In this document: positions 44,501 to 57,600 of the stretch, in pieces
Layout: every line of letters starts with the position of its first letter
Position numbering within the stretch: position 1 is the stretch's first letter
Source of the DNA: Thelonectria olida
Lineage: Eukaryota > Ascomycota > Sordariomycetes > Hypocreales > Nectriaceae
NCBI GenBank assembly: GCA_020736575.1
Contig: JAGPYM010000014.1
Coordinates: forward strand, 434,001 to 498,000
DNA: 64,000 nucleotides
Direction of reading: 5' to 3'
Position numbers and translations under genes: made by a program
The notes under the pieces: model-generated
What the model saw: only the letters and a program-made list of their open reading frames with translations
Told to the model about the DNA's origin: nothing
The model's database searches: none

Positions 44501-45697
44501 ATATTTTTTAAGTTGCAATAGTGACTATGTTCGCGTGGACCAGATATTATGGAAGAGAGTACACAGATCACACAGTCAGGATGAAGAACGGGACAAAAAA
44601 TGGTTCGCACTCAGGGTGAAGATATTGTTGAAGCTAGCATATCAGCTCGGACTTGCGGTCGGCAGAAATCATGACAACAGATAGGTAGGTAGAATATTCC
44701 CCGAGGCTGACATCATCTTCAGGACCCGGCAACTGCTGCCATTATAGTAGCAGCAGTCATGAAAGCTTCAGCTCACCCATGATGGCTTGAGAGAGCCGAC
44801 CCGCAATTCGGAGCTAGCGATAAAATGCCCCCCCGCCATTCTAAATCGAGACAGGGAAATGAAAGCTGTCATTGCTGCTCGGGCCATATCAACAACGAAC
44901 AACAGTGTACGAAGTAGAGAAGCGGGATTGTCAGGCTCCGAGACTTTGTCGCCTCCGCAGGCAGAGAGGCGACCAGTGAAGCAAATCGGTTGGATCTGGA
45001 TGCAATAATTGGGCAACACTGCATTTCCGAACATTACCCGCCGGTTGAAGCTGAACCGGGAGGCGAAAGCCGGGCACCTTCCCAGCGCCAGCACCAAGAA
45101 GCTGGAAAAGCAAAGAAGCAGAGCGTTTGGACAAGCTAAACCAAAAGAGGCAACAAGCGTGTGCAATCCTAAGCATTTGGGGCCACCTCTCTCACTTTTT
45201 GGACGTGGGAAAATTATCTCTACGCCTTAATACCTTACCTTTTACCTTACTTTTGCTACGCCAGCCTTGTTAGAGCTGTGAAAATCCACCCCCGTGATTG
45301 CTTCGCATCCACTTCCTTTCCATTCCACATCGTCGTCTTCTTCTTCTTGATACCCATCATCAACCCTCCCTAGGAGCTCCTCCCAACCGAGCATCCGCCT
45401 CCTTTGCATCATCGACCGACCGACGAACGATACTCTCATCTCGACCGCTCCTTCCCGCATCAGTTGATTGATAGAATGGCTGCTGTGAGTGTTTGTCCAT
45501 ATTCTCCTGCATCTCGAGACTCGCTTGCCAGCTCTGCCAGTTGCCTCGCAGTTGCCCGGGCGGGCAACATCTCTACATTGTTTCCCCTCCTTTCCCCCCT
45601 CTGTCTCTTCTTCGCCTTCCACAAAAGCTTCCCATCATCACCTCTCCCTCACGTTTGTTGTTGCGCCGCGTCTTTGCGAGATATCAATACTTCAACC
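41588..45697. other. About 4 kb without a convincing gene
   Basis: The longest gene-poor stretch in the window. The parts next to each end should be the ZDS1 leader/promoter and, from about 45230, the pyrimidine-rich leader of the DUF2433 gene. Between them only short open frames occur, on all frames, with no domain I recognise, no tRNA arms and no terminal repeats. Possible contents are distal regulation, a non-coding RNA or an unrecognised fast-evolving gene. Confidence 0.4.
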
Positions 45698-47874
45698 ATG
45701 GCCTCTTCACCCAGATACAGGACCTCAAGATCGTCCCCTTGGCGGACTTCCTCTCCCTCACGGCGCATCACTAACCGACGACGACAGCCTCGAGCATACA
45801 ATAACCCCCCGGGCTACCTGCAAAACGGTGCGAGCGGCCTCCCCCCTCCTGGTGCTGCTCCGCTTTTGCCCAACCAAGGCCGCATCATTCAAACTGGCCC
45901 CATCAGAGTCCTTTGCATCGCAGATGTTCGAGGTGAGCTTCTTACCGCTCCAGAGAGCCTTGAGCTCCTCTAACATTTTCGACAGGAAACTTGAGATCCC
46001 TCAACGACCTCGCAAAGCAGGCGCGAGCAGACCACATCATCCACACTGGTGACTTCGGTTTCTACGACGACACCTCCCTGGAACGCATTGCCGAGAAGAC
46101 CCTCAAGCATGTTGCTCAATACTCGCCTCTGATCCCCGAGCCCGTCAAGAAGGCCATCCAACAAGGCGGACCTGGTCCTGTCAAGGCTAGATTCCCCCCA
46201 AGTGACCTACCCCTCTCCGAACTTCCCCTCCTCATTTCTGGAGAGCTCAAGCTTGATGTGCCTGTGTACACGGTGTGGGGTGCCTGCGAGGATGTACGAG
46301 TGCTCGAGAAGTTCCGAACCTCCGAATACAAGGTCCACAACCTGCATATTATTGACGAGGCCCGTTCAATGCTGCTGGAGATTGGTGGTGTGAAACTGAG
46401 GCTGCTTGGTCTTGGCGGCGCCGTTGTCATGCACAAGCTCTTTGACAACGGCGAAGGCCGTACTACTATCGCTGGTGGACAGGGAACCATGTGGACGACT
46501 CTTTTGCAGATGGGCGAGCTTGTCGATACCGCGCACCGAGTCTACGACCCTACGGAAACGCGCGTTTTCGTCACCCATGCCTCCCCCGCCCGCGAAGGTA
46601 TTCTTAACCAGCTCTCAGTAACGCTCAAGGCCGACTTCTCCATCTCAGCCGGTCTTCACTTCCGATATGGTAGCTCTTACAACGAATTCAGTGTTAACCC
46701 TACATTGGACCACTACCGTGGCAAGCTTGCCGCCTCCAAGGCGTCTTTCAACGACGTTTGGGAAACTGTCAAGGGCGAGGTCGAGCCTGCTATTCAGCAG
46801 AACGAAGCACAGCAAAACCTGCTTAAGAACGCCCTGCAGCTCGTCGAGAAGATGCCTTCAACTGCTGCCGGCGGCAACCCCTTTGGTGGCCCCGTAGCAG
46901 GTCAAGCAGCGCTAGGCCAGGTCGATGAGAGTGCCTTCAAGAACATGTGGAACTTCAACCTTGCAGATGCTGCCTTTGGTTATCTGGTTTTGGAGATACA
47001 GGATGGCCGAATTGGTACGGAGATGCGGGCTCAGGGATTCAACTTCTCTCACCGTGGCGCGAAGCAGCAGACGGGTATGCCCGCCTCATCATCGACTCCT
47101 GCCCCCGCTTCTGCTGGTCTTCCTGCGCCTGCTCCCCCTTCGACGCAGTCCAGCGTGCCCCCACCTACCAGTCGACAGCCCTCCGCTCAGCATCCTCCAA
47201 AGCCAGCTGTCGCAACACCACTGCCCGGTCCTCCCAAGCCAGCAACCCCCCAACCAGCCACCAGCACGCCCGCCCCTCCTCCTCCTTTCACTGAGAAGCC
47301 TTCTGCGGCAGTTGGCGCTAATGGCTCTGCCAACGGCCCCGAACCCGTCTCGTCCCCGATCCCTAAGACGCCTGCATCTGACATTATCGGATTATTCATT
47401 ATGAATGTCAGCTCCGAGGAACAGTGCCGAGATCTGTTTGACGAAGAGGACAAGACCAGAATTCTAAAGGTTGAGAAGTGGGGCAATTCGAACAAGGTCG
47501 TCCAATTCAAGACGATCGAAGATCGCGATGGTGCCATGGCTCGACTGCCCGAAGAGGTGAAGACTAGAACTCAGGAAGACCGCTCTAAACCTCTCGTGAA
47601 GATTTTCCAACATCGTGAAGGCAAGTCTTACAGCACTCGTGGTGTTGCTGGCGCTTGGGGTAGCAGCTCTCGCGGTGGCGGTTCTACCACGAGCGGTTAT
47701 CGCAGTGCTGGGGGTGGCGCTAGCGACTCCGAATCCAATAGACGAGGCGGCCGAGGCGGTCGAGGAGGCCGCGGTGGTGATCGTGGTGGCCGTGGCCGTG
47801 GCCGAGGAGGCCTTAAGGGTGACACTGGGACCTCTTCGCCAGCTGCCGCCCCCTCGACTCCCGCCGCCGATTAA
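45698..47874 (+). CDS. DUF2433 protein (metallophosphoesterase-like) with RGG tail
   Basis: Exons 45698-45932 and 45986-47874 (707 residues); the intron is 53 bases with a CTAAC branch. The basic Ser/Arg N-terminus leads to IRVLCIADVRGNLRSLNDLA and ADHIIHTGDFGFYDD, which match the metal-binding D-x-R/H-G-N and G-D-x motifs of calcineurin-like phosphoesterases, then VYTVWGACEDVRVLEKF, LGLGGAVVMHKL and VFVTHASPAREGIL. Spacing is that of the fungal DUF2433 family. A Pro/Ala/Ser linker follows, then an RRM-like segment (IIGLFIMNVSSEEQCRDLF, KVVQFKTIEDRDGAMARL), and an RGG/GRG-rich end. An RNA-linked function is inferred from the tail. An in-frame ATG at 45476 would add 74 hydrophobic, Ser/Cys-rich residues; I prefer 45698. 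Confidence 0.87.
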
Positions 47875-48401
47875 ATCGCTTGATCGACACCCTTACACTG
47901 ACATTTTTTTTTGTCTCTATGGAACTACGGCCTATTACATAGTTCCCAACACTGAGCCTTGCCCGTGTGGCATATCCCTTTCTTGCTCACATGTGATTTT
48001 AGTTCGGGGGGGCCGGGGGCTGGAGAAACGGAGGAGGGAGTCCTTCGAACTGTGTTTTCATGTATGTGTACCTAATGAGATCTCGGGGCCTTATGAGCTC
48101 CGGCATCGAGGATTTGGCTTTTTTTAGCTTTGACTTGTATGGAGTTCAGTCATGAAGAGAATCAAAAATCGTTCTGGGCACTGAACATCAAAGATTTCCC
48201 TCTAAGGGGTGTGTACTTGTAGTGATGGTACTGGGTAGTAATGGTGGCATAGGACAAACAGACACAATTGTGATGTGACCTTTTATTATACACTGGCAGC
48301 GTCTTTTCCTTCACAGACTACTCCCTTCGCTTAGTTCTCTCAAACTACGTAGAATTACACATACAGACGCCATTGATGACACATTCCTAAGTTGGGAAAG
48401 T
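47875..48401. other. Tail-to-tail intergenic region
   Basis: About 530 bases between the convergent 3' ends of the DUF2433 gene and COQ5. T-rich tracts near 47905 and 48118. No gene. Confidence 0.4.
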
Positions 48402-49472
<1,071 letters not shown>

Positions 49473-49680
49473 TCATACGAGGCTGAGATGGGTTTGTAAA
49501 TTTGCCGTTTGGTGGGGCACCGAAGGAGAGCGCCACTCAGCCTTGTCGCAAGCCACTGTGGCTCGAGCGTCGTCCCGTTGCTGGGGTCTTGGCGATGGAA
49601 GACCAGGGATTTTGACAACAACTGTTGGAAATCAAAGATAGGAAATAGAGATCGAACTTACTATTGCTTGCTTATTCCTT

Positions 49681-49842
49681 TTAGACGGAGGAGACTTCGG
49701 ATGCTTCGCGAATTTTCTCGCGATAGGCGCTGATGGAGTTGGCGAAAGTCTGGATTCTGCTCTTCAGGAACCAAGCGATGATGCCGATGGCGGAAAGCAG
49801 TCCCAAGAGAAGCAGCGCAATAGCAATAGCTGGGTTTGGCAT
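49681..49842 (-). CDS. 53-residue single-pass membrane microprotein, unknown function
   Basis: An intronless frame of 54 codons, starting MPNPAIAIALLLL. It has one hydrophobic helix (about residues 5-25: AIAIALLLLGLLSAIGIIAWF), then KSRIQTF and a basic/polar amphipathic tail (SISAYREKIREASEV) ending SSV. The short lumenal end and positive residues just after the helix predict a tail on the cytosolic or matrix side. Ordered amphipathic composition, a clean ATG and in-frame stop, and position in a real intergenic space support it. It lies 271 bases upstream of the COQ5 start on the same strand. Nothing is recognised; comparison with small respiratory or ER membrane subunits would be worthwhile. 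Confidence 0.65.
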   Translation of the reverse strand: MPNPAIAIALLLLGLLSAIGIIAWFLKSRIQTFANSISAYREKIREASEVSSV

Positions 49843-50604
49843 ACTGAACTAGATATGCGTGAGAGTGGAAGTTTTGAAAGCTTGAAAAGGTTGGAAAAGG
49901 TTGCGTTTGGTGAGGTCAACTTGCACGAGTATGAGGTTGAAGGTTGTTACTGTTATAGGTGGACGAAGTCTTGTTTATTTTCTGATGCTAAAGTAACGAA
50001 GTGGTACACTGCAGGTCGTACACCAGCAACCTCATGCACGCATCTTGCTCTTTTACTGGGCGATTCTCTGGTTTGTTTGTTGACTTTCTGGTGTGGCACG
50101 CATCTCGGTCGCCAGCTGGCAAGGGACTGGCTGCCAGTTGCCAGTTGACTGGGGATCAACGTTGAACTGAGGGTACGTACCTTCGGAACGTGGGGTTGGT
50201 CTCCGATAAGCGGTTGTGTGGGGGAAGGATGCATGGACAAGGTGCAGAGAGGACGACGGAGCGTCATGACCGACAATCTGATAAAAAGAATTGGTTCGGC
50301 AAATGCACTAATAATAATCGCAACGGCCTTTGAGCGCGAGCTTTGGACTCTGGAATCTCTTATCCTCGGAGCTTGTTCTGAAACCTCCGGGTCGGATCGT
50401 CAATCAGCGGCTTATCAGCCTTTCGGCTTACACGGTTGGTGTCGGCTCAAGATGACGTCGCTTCCCCGGATTCTAATATTGACAACCTCTCCTCGGTAAC
50501 TCGTCGCTGGCCTCTTGTCTTCTTTAACTTTACGAGAAGGTCGAGCGAAGCGATTGAGTCCTCAGTTCCAAAGAAATTGCCAGAGACGGACGGACAACGC
50601 CGCA
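49843..50604. promoter_or_regulatory. Divergent intergenic region, microprotein (-) and E1 alpha gene (+)
   Basis: About 760 bases holding the promoters of both genes. An imperfect direct repeat of CTGGC(A/T)AG and TGCCAGTTGCCAGTTG occurs at about 50114-50148. No coding region is supported. Confidence 0.4.
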
Positions 50605-52006
50605 ATGAAGTCTTCACGCGTTCTACGACACGGCGCACTGAGGAGGAGCGCCCTCCAGAACCCCACGGCGTCGCTGTCGATAAGAACAGCCAGCAGCTTG
50701 TCCCAACGTCCCAATTCAGACTTTGTCTCGTTTCCAGGTGCACTGAAGAGCGCCTTTACCCACACGCTCAAATACGAGACCCCAGAGTCGTACCCTGCGC
50801 TGCCAACATACCGTGTCGTCGACCAACACGGTGTTGTCGTGGACGAAGCCTTTACGCCCGACATCTCGGACGAGGAGGTCATTCGTCTTTACAAGGATAT
50901 GGTCTTCATCTCCATCATGGACTTAATCATGTTCGATGCTCAGAGGCAGGGACGCGTGAGCTTTTACATGGTCAGCGCTGGCGAGGAGGCTGTTAGTGTG
51001 GGCAGCTCCAGTGTGCTGGATAGAGAGGACGTCATGTTCTGCCAGTACCGAGAACAGGGTGTGTTTAGGGAGAGGGGATGGACGGCAAAGGAGTTTATGG
51101 CCCAGTTGTTTGCCAACAAGAGGGATCCAGGAAGGGGAAGGAACATGCCAGTGCACTACGGAAGCAAGGAGTTGAACATTGTGAGTATACATGGACTGAC
51201 CATGATTCATGTTGGCTGACATCAGAGCAAAGCACTCCATTTCATCACCACTGGCGACTCAGCTTCCACAGGCCTCGGGAGCAGCTTATGCCCTGAAGAT
51301 GCAAAAGTCGCAAGACCCCAACTCCAAGGCCCGAGTAGTGGCAGCATTCTTTGGGGAAGGCGCCGCGAGTGAAGGCGATTTCCATGCCGCGCTGAACATT
51401 GCGGCTACACGAGGATGTCCTGTCATTTTCATCTGCCGCAACAACGGGTACGCCATTTCAACCCCAACGCTGGATCAGTACCGCGGCGATGGCATTGCTA
51501 GTCGCGGCCTAGGCTACGGCATCGACACGATCCGTATCGACGGCAACGACATCTGGGCGGTGCGCGAAGCGACCAAGAAGGCCCGCGAGATGGCGCTTCA
51601 GGATGGCGGAAAACCTGTGCTGATCGAGTGTATGACGTACCGAGTGTCACATCACAGCACGTCGGACGACTCGTTTGCGTACCGGGCGCGAGTCGAAGTC
51701 GAGGACTGGAAGCGTCGCGATAACCCGATCACGCGGCTACGAAAGTGGATGGAGGCCAAGGGCATCTGGGACGAGGCCAAGGAGAAGGCGGCACGGGATG
51801 AGCTGCGTAAGGAGGTGCTGAAGGGGTTCGGCGAGGCGGAGAGGGAGAAGAAGCCGCCAATTCGCAGCATGTTTGAGGATGTCTATGAGGAACTGACGGA
51901 TGACTTGAAGGCGCAGATGGAAGAGTTGAAGGGCATGCTGGAGAAGTATCCGAATGAGTATGATGTTGGAGAGTATGAGGGGGGCAAGGATAGTCTCAAG
52001 GTTTGA
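50605..52006 (+). CDS. BCKDHA: Branched-chain 2-oxoacid dehydrogenase E1 alpha subunit, mitochondrial
   Basis: Exons 50605-51180 and 51233-52006 (449 residues). The acceptor is GCAAAG at 51232, which alone joins KELNI to HSISSPLATQLPQASG in frame. The N-terminus (MKSSRVLRHGALRRSAL, SIRTASSL) is a mitochondrial presequence. The E1 alpha core has FYMVSAGEEAVSVGS, CQYREQGVFRERGW, MPVHYGS, the thiamine diphosphate/Mg motif GEGAASEGDFHAALN, ICRNNGYAISTPT and the phosphorylation-loop region YRVSHHSTSDDS. This is the branched-chain rather than pyruvate type, because of the HHSTSDDS loop and YRVVDQHGVVVD start. It decarboxylates Leu/Ile/Val keto acids in the matrix. Confidence 0.96.
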
Positions 52007-53736
52007 GGGCTGCAAAAGGATCAACATTACCTAGATTTCGATATAAAATAAATGGGATTCTAAATTACGTGTTCTAACTCCTTCATACTGAACATACTTT
52101 GAGCCTGGATACTGGGTGGTCGAATTTGTCATGGGATCCAGGTTGACGCTCGGATGTGTTGTGTGAACCTGGACTGGGATCTGTTCACGCCAGTTGAACA
52201 AACAATCCGCCTCATTCACGGCATTGGTGGATGATGAATGTGATTTCGAAGAAAATGTGGCACTGGATTATTCACTTGTTTCACTTTGGCCCTGGTGCAT
52301 TTTGGAAGTTTCCTAAGTGCAAGCGGCTGGCCCAAGGTGTTGATGGTGATGATAAGGCTGATATGGCTTGGTGGCGGTGATTTCTCTTGCCCTCTTCTTT
52401 GGCCGCAAACATTTCGTGGTTGTTCATTACGGCCAGTTGGCAGTGCATGATGGGAACCAGTCGGACGGTTGGAGCTGGGGTGAAGGGTCTCGGGTGTGTG
52501 TCCATCCCCTGTTCGAGCAGCCAGGGTCCTGTTCAGTGAGTGAAGCCGCGCCACGATGCAACTTGCGGGACTCTCCACAAAACGGCGAAACGGGGGGCCC
52601 TTGACTGGGATGTTGGACTGCAGGGTGCTTTGATAGCAGCGGCAGAGGGTGGTGTCTTTGTGTGTCAGGTTCATAAGTGCATAGTGTTCGGCGTCAACTG
52701 TTGATATCAGAGCCTTTCGCACTTCCAGTAGGTTCTCCTTACCTCAGTGATACTTTGCTGATGAACCAAGCAAGCTGCTTGGAGGATACCTAATCGAGAG
52801 TGACATGCAATCGAGTGCCTGGTGTGGTCATTGTCCAAGAACGAAGCGCCACTCCGAGAAGAACTAGCTGAAGGCTTGAGGGCTTGAAGCTTCCTTTCAC
52901 TTGGAAGGTATAATTTGAGTACTCCGTAGAAAGATACAGTACTGCTCACTGTGCGCTTCCATATTCCCCATCACCATGAGGTCACCTTGTGTTACCGCAT
53001 GCGAAAGGAAGACAGCAAGCCGCCTTCTCCACCTCCCGCTGCTCCAACGAAAATGGCAGCGCGGCACAGCACAGAGCAGCACTGAACAGCACATCAGAAC
53101 ACAGTGTACGGAGCAGTTATGGATTAGTTAGTCTCCGTCTCAAGTGGATGCGGTCCGGTCTTGGCCTTCTCTAGGCTTCTATGGGTGATTCTGTCTATTG
53201 CTTTTGCGGCCAGCAAGGTCTCGACACCGTAAGGCTGCGGCGAAGACGGCACGACGGACAGGCGGCTCTTAATCATACAGTGCCAATACGGACAAGTTGG
53301 ATTCTACTCCTCCAACAGGTCGGAGTCTGGAAGTGTCTTGGTCATCTCAGCACGCACTGCGGTCCATCGATGACCTACTGACCGACTGACTGGCTCGCTG
53401 CATCTTAGCTTTATCCACTGACACATCGCTCCCAACACACGCCAACCGCCTAACGTAACCGCCAACCGCCAACCACCACATCCGACGACATTTCTCTCCC
53501 CGTCTCTTCCCACTCCGACATCTCATCGCCTTCTCCTCACCCTTTCCCCCTCGTTGATCGAGCCACCGACCCCCGGACCTCGACTTTCTCCCGCCGCCTC
53601 TCCCTCTATCCCGAATACCTTCTCTCAACAGAGAAGCCACGACCGCGAACCCCGCTGTGCCTGCGCCTTCAGGTTGCGCCCGCGCCTGCCCGCTCCTGCC
53701 CACTGCCCTTCTGATGGCGTAGTTGGTAGTCTGGGC
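52007..53736. other. Intergenic, E1 alpha to UFD4 leader
   Basis: About 1.7 kb. The final 300 bases are strongly pyrimidine-rich, with CCGCCAACCGCCAACC repeats near 53456-53474, which look like a promoter/leader for UFD4. A tRNA-like A box at 53713-53727 has no partner (see rejected items). Confidence 0.4.
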
Positions 53737-53846
53737 ATGGCAGAACGAACATCGGCAGGTGATAACGAAGTGCGACTTCCCCCAACCTCAAGAGCTTCAT
53801 CTACCTCTACCGTAACGGCTGCTGCCGCCTCCCCCGGCTCCCAGAG
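53737..53846 (+). other. Possible distant first coding exon of UFD4
   Basis: ATG at 53737 opens 36 codons (MAERTSAGDNEVRLPPTS, then an Ala/Ser/Thr-rich end) and stops at a good donor, CAGAG/GTAGGC. Its phase (2) fits the acceptor CTTCTAG at 54646-54648, which lies inside the start codon region of the simpler model. Joined, the protein reads SPGSQ-R-ITRSSARQ and would be 1,909 residues. The intron would be 802 bases. Confidence 0.5.
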
Positions 53847-54637
53847 GTAGGCACAACCCTTTTATCTCCTCCCTGTTTGCATTTTGCTTTGGTTTGCCTC
53901 TTCATCCTCATCCTCAACACCAACGCAAACACCCACCACCATCAATCTGCCACAATTAAGTCACCTGCAAGCCACTCATCCGTCCTCCATCATTTTCGTC
54001 CTTTGCCCTGCCTCGCCTCAACCGCCGTCGCCTCACGCCTGCGCACGCGGCCGGTATTTAATCCTCCCGCCCCAGCCTGTTCCCCGCCATCAAGATCGCG
54101 GTCCAACCGTCAACAGCTCGCCAACCCAGGCTCAAGCGGCAGAGTGGGATGAGGTCGGATCAGCCACGGCCTTGTCCATGATTCACACCTATCCAAATAT
54201 ACCCGCACACATCCGCACACACAATCCGCACCCACGGGCTACAACAGGCAAACTGCTCTCGCCCCCTCACTCATCTCGCTATCCGCTGCAGCCTTCCTGC
54301 CCCAAATGATGAAGCATCACCTATTCGCCGTTTCCTTCTGAACCCGCACCTTTCAATTCTCCACCGCCGCCGGTTTGCGTGATCTTGACTAGCTCTTGTC
54401 ATCACGCGTCGTTTGGCTGCGGTCGTGGCATTGCCTGTCTCCCTCCCTTCATCACCGAATTTGCTGCAGCTGCGGCTAGAGCCCTGCCTGTGCCTCTCGC
54501 TTCCTCGTCCCTCTCTTTCCTGATCTCATCTTGTGCGACATCACGCCCATCATAATCTCTTTTTGCCTCCTTCTCCACAAGCTTCGCTCATACTTGTCCT
54601 CCATTTGCATCGCCAGTACCAAAGCTCATGAACACTC

Positions 54638-57600
54638 ATGTCTTCTAGAATCACCAGATCCTCGGCTCGTCAAGCAGCGAGCCTGGCAGCCCAATCGTCC
54701 TCTTCTGCTCCAGCTGCCGCTGCTGACGTTCCGACCGCATCTGCTCCTGCACCTGCTTCTCGGAAGCGAAAGAACCTTGCCACCGAAAAGAGTCCTACTA
54801 CCACGTCTCAACCCGCCCCTTCAGGTCGACGGTCCAAGAGACGGAAGATCCCCGACTCGTCGTCGGTTGCTCCAACCAATCCCCCTCCGAACAGACCCCA
54901 GAGGAAGGGAAAGACACCAGCCACCATGGATAGCCCCGAGTGAGTTCGATTTCTGAGACCTACCGATCGGCTTGTGTCGTGATTGTTCCCGCAATTAGGA
55001 CAAGGCTGACATCTTGTAGTAACGGACGTCCTGGGCCCGCTAATGCCGGCTCGTCCACAGCTTCTGCTAGCTCCAGTCGGAAGTCAAGTCGAGCCAAGAA
55101 GCCTGCGAGCAACCCCCAAGGTCCGTGTTCTCCATTGGGATTCGGTCCCTTGGTGATATCCGGTATTATCTTCATGAGACTAACTTGCTATGGACAGACC
55201 AAACCCCAGTCCCGACACTCTCGACAAGGAGATCGAAAAGGAATCTAAACAATGCGGCCGACCAAGACACACCGATGACAGGCACGGATGACACCAAGGA
55301 CCTGGTCCCTCCCCCACCTCCACCTGCTGATGCCCACGCCGATGATGACAGTGACAACAACGAGGACGACGAGGAAGAAGAGGAGCCTCGACGAAGGTAC
55401 GACGATGACGAGGATGAAGACGACGACGACGACGACGACGATGACGACGATCCTTTTGGCGGATTCGGTGGCCCAGGTGGTCCGGGAAGTCTGTCAAGCA
55501 CTCTGCGAGCGCTGACTGGAATGATGTCAAGTCTCTCAACCAGATTGCGAGAACTTCTCGGTAGCCTGAGGTCAGACGACCTATCTGTCCAGTTGATCGC
55601 GTTGCAGGAGCTGTCTGAGATTCTCTTGGTATCAAACGAAGACAACTTGTCTGGCCACTTTTCTCCCGATCAGTTCGTTAAGGAGCTAGTTCAGTTGATG
55701 AACAAGGAAGAGAGCCCCGAGATCATGCTTCTTGCATGTCGATGTCTCGCAAACCTTATGGAGGCCCTTCCCGCCAGCGTTGCCAATGTGGTGTATGGAA
55801 ATGCTGTCCCAGTTCTTTGCCAGAAGCTCCTCGAAATCTCGTTCATTGACCTGGCTGAGCAAGCTCTAAGTACACTGGAGAAAATTTCCGTCGAATATCC
55901 CACCAGCATCGTCCGGGAAGGTGGCTTGACGGCATGCCTTTCATACCTCGATTTCTTCGCCACTGGTACCCAGAGGACTGCCGTTACAACCGCCGCAAAC
56001 TGCTGCCGCAACATCCCAGAGGACTCCTTTGGAGTGGTTCGCGACGTTATGCCCACTCTGCTCAATGTTTTGAGTAGCAATGACCAACGGGTGGTAGAGC
56101 AGGCGTCTCTCTGCGTCACTGGCATTGTTGAGAGCTTCAAGTATCATCCTACGAAGCTCGAGGAGCTTGTTAGCGTTGATCTCCTCCGCGCCGTTCTCCG
56201 ACTCCTTGTCCCTGGCACGACCAATATGATCAGTTCCAACATCCATACCCAGTTCCTTCGTGTCCTGGCCTTCACCGCTCGTGCCAGCCCTCGTCTATCA
56301 GCGGAGCTTTTCAAGCTGAATGTGGTGGAGACGCTCTATCAGATCCTAACCGGCGTCTCGCCCCCCAGCGGAACGGAAGACGTAGCTTCTAAGCTTGACA
56401 GTGTGGTTATCATGCAGGCGCTCATTCATCGACCTCGAGAACAGATCATCGAAACTCTCAACGTCATCTGCGAGCTTCTCCCCAGCTTGCCCCGGAACGC
56501 AGATCCCTCCTATGGTGACTTTGTTGAGCTGCAGGCCTCCACAGAACCCATTACAATTTCATCCGGAGGCGGACGCAGGAGAACTTCCAACGACAAGCGT
56601 ATCGAGCTGTTGGAGGAATGCAAGGACCAAGTTCGACGATTTGCGCTCATCATATTTCCTACACTTACGGATGCCTTCTCTAGCACGGTTAACCTGAGCG
56701 TTCGCCAGAAAGTTCTAACTGCGCAGTTGAAGATGCTGTCCAATCTAGATGAGAACATCCTTGTGGAGGCCTTGACACCTGTCCCCTACGCGTCATTCCT
56801 AGCCTCCATCTTGTCTCAGCAGGACCATCCATCCCTCGTGATGCTTGGACTGCAGGCTGCTGAACTACTGCTCAGTCGGCTCGACAAGATCTATCGTTAC
56901 CAGTTTTATCGCGAAGGTGTTTTCTTGGAGATTACCAAAATTGCCAATGAAGAAGAGCCTGTTGAAACGAAGCCTGAAAACGTGGACGTCAAAACCGGCG
57001 AGAACGGTGCAAACCAAGCAGACAATACTGATTCGGGAGATGATGACAATGATGGCTCAGACCAGGAGTCAGAACACGAAGATGAAGCCGAGGACAATGA
57101 CGACGGCCACGAATCCTCTGAAAACGATGAAGAAGATAATAACCATGAAAATGACGAGGAGAACGAGAACGAAGCCCATGGCGAGGACATGTCTCCGGTT
57201 AGCTCCCGGGGATCTACCATGTCACTCGAAGTTCCTCTGCATCGCTACGTGTCCGATTCCCGATCGATGAAGTCTCGAATTCGCGAAGTGGCGAAGAAGT
57301 TCCTCGAAGCTCATGAAAGCGAGGGTCATGGCCAAGCAAAGGCAGCTCAGATCCTGAACGATTTGTCGGACTTGGCTGGCGAACTGGAGACGTTCTACCT
57401 AAAACGAACGTCCAGCAGCCTCTCACCCAAAACTGGAAATGCCCTTTTCTCAAAGTTGGCCTCATACTTTGATACGGATGTTCTGGAGAGCGTTACCAGC
57501 GCCGAGCTACTGGCTTCGGGGCTTGTTCGCGTCCTCCTCGAAGTCTTTAGCAACCCTGACGAGGAGTTAGCTCGTGCCGCCCAATCGACATTCCTGGAAG

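Noticed and set aside
53713..53771. tRNA-like A box (TGGCGTAGTTGG)
   Set aside because: No T-arm (GGTTCRANNCC) at the right distance and no acceptor-stem pairing; it lies in the UFD4 leader.
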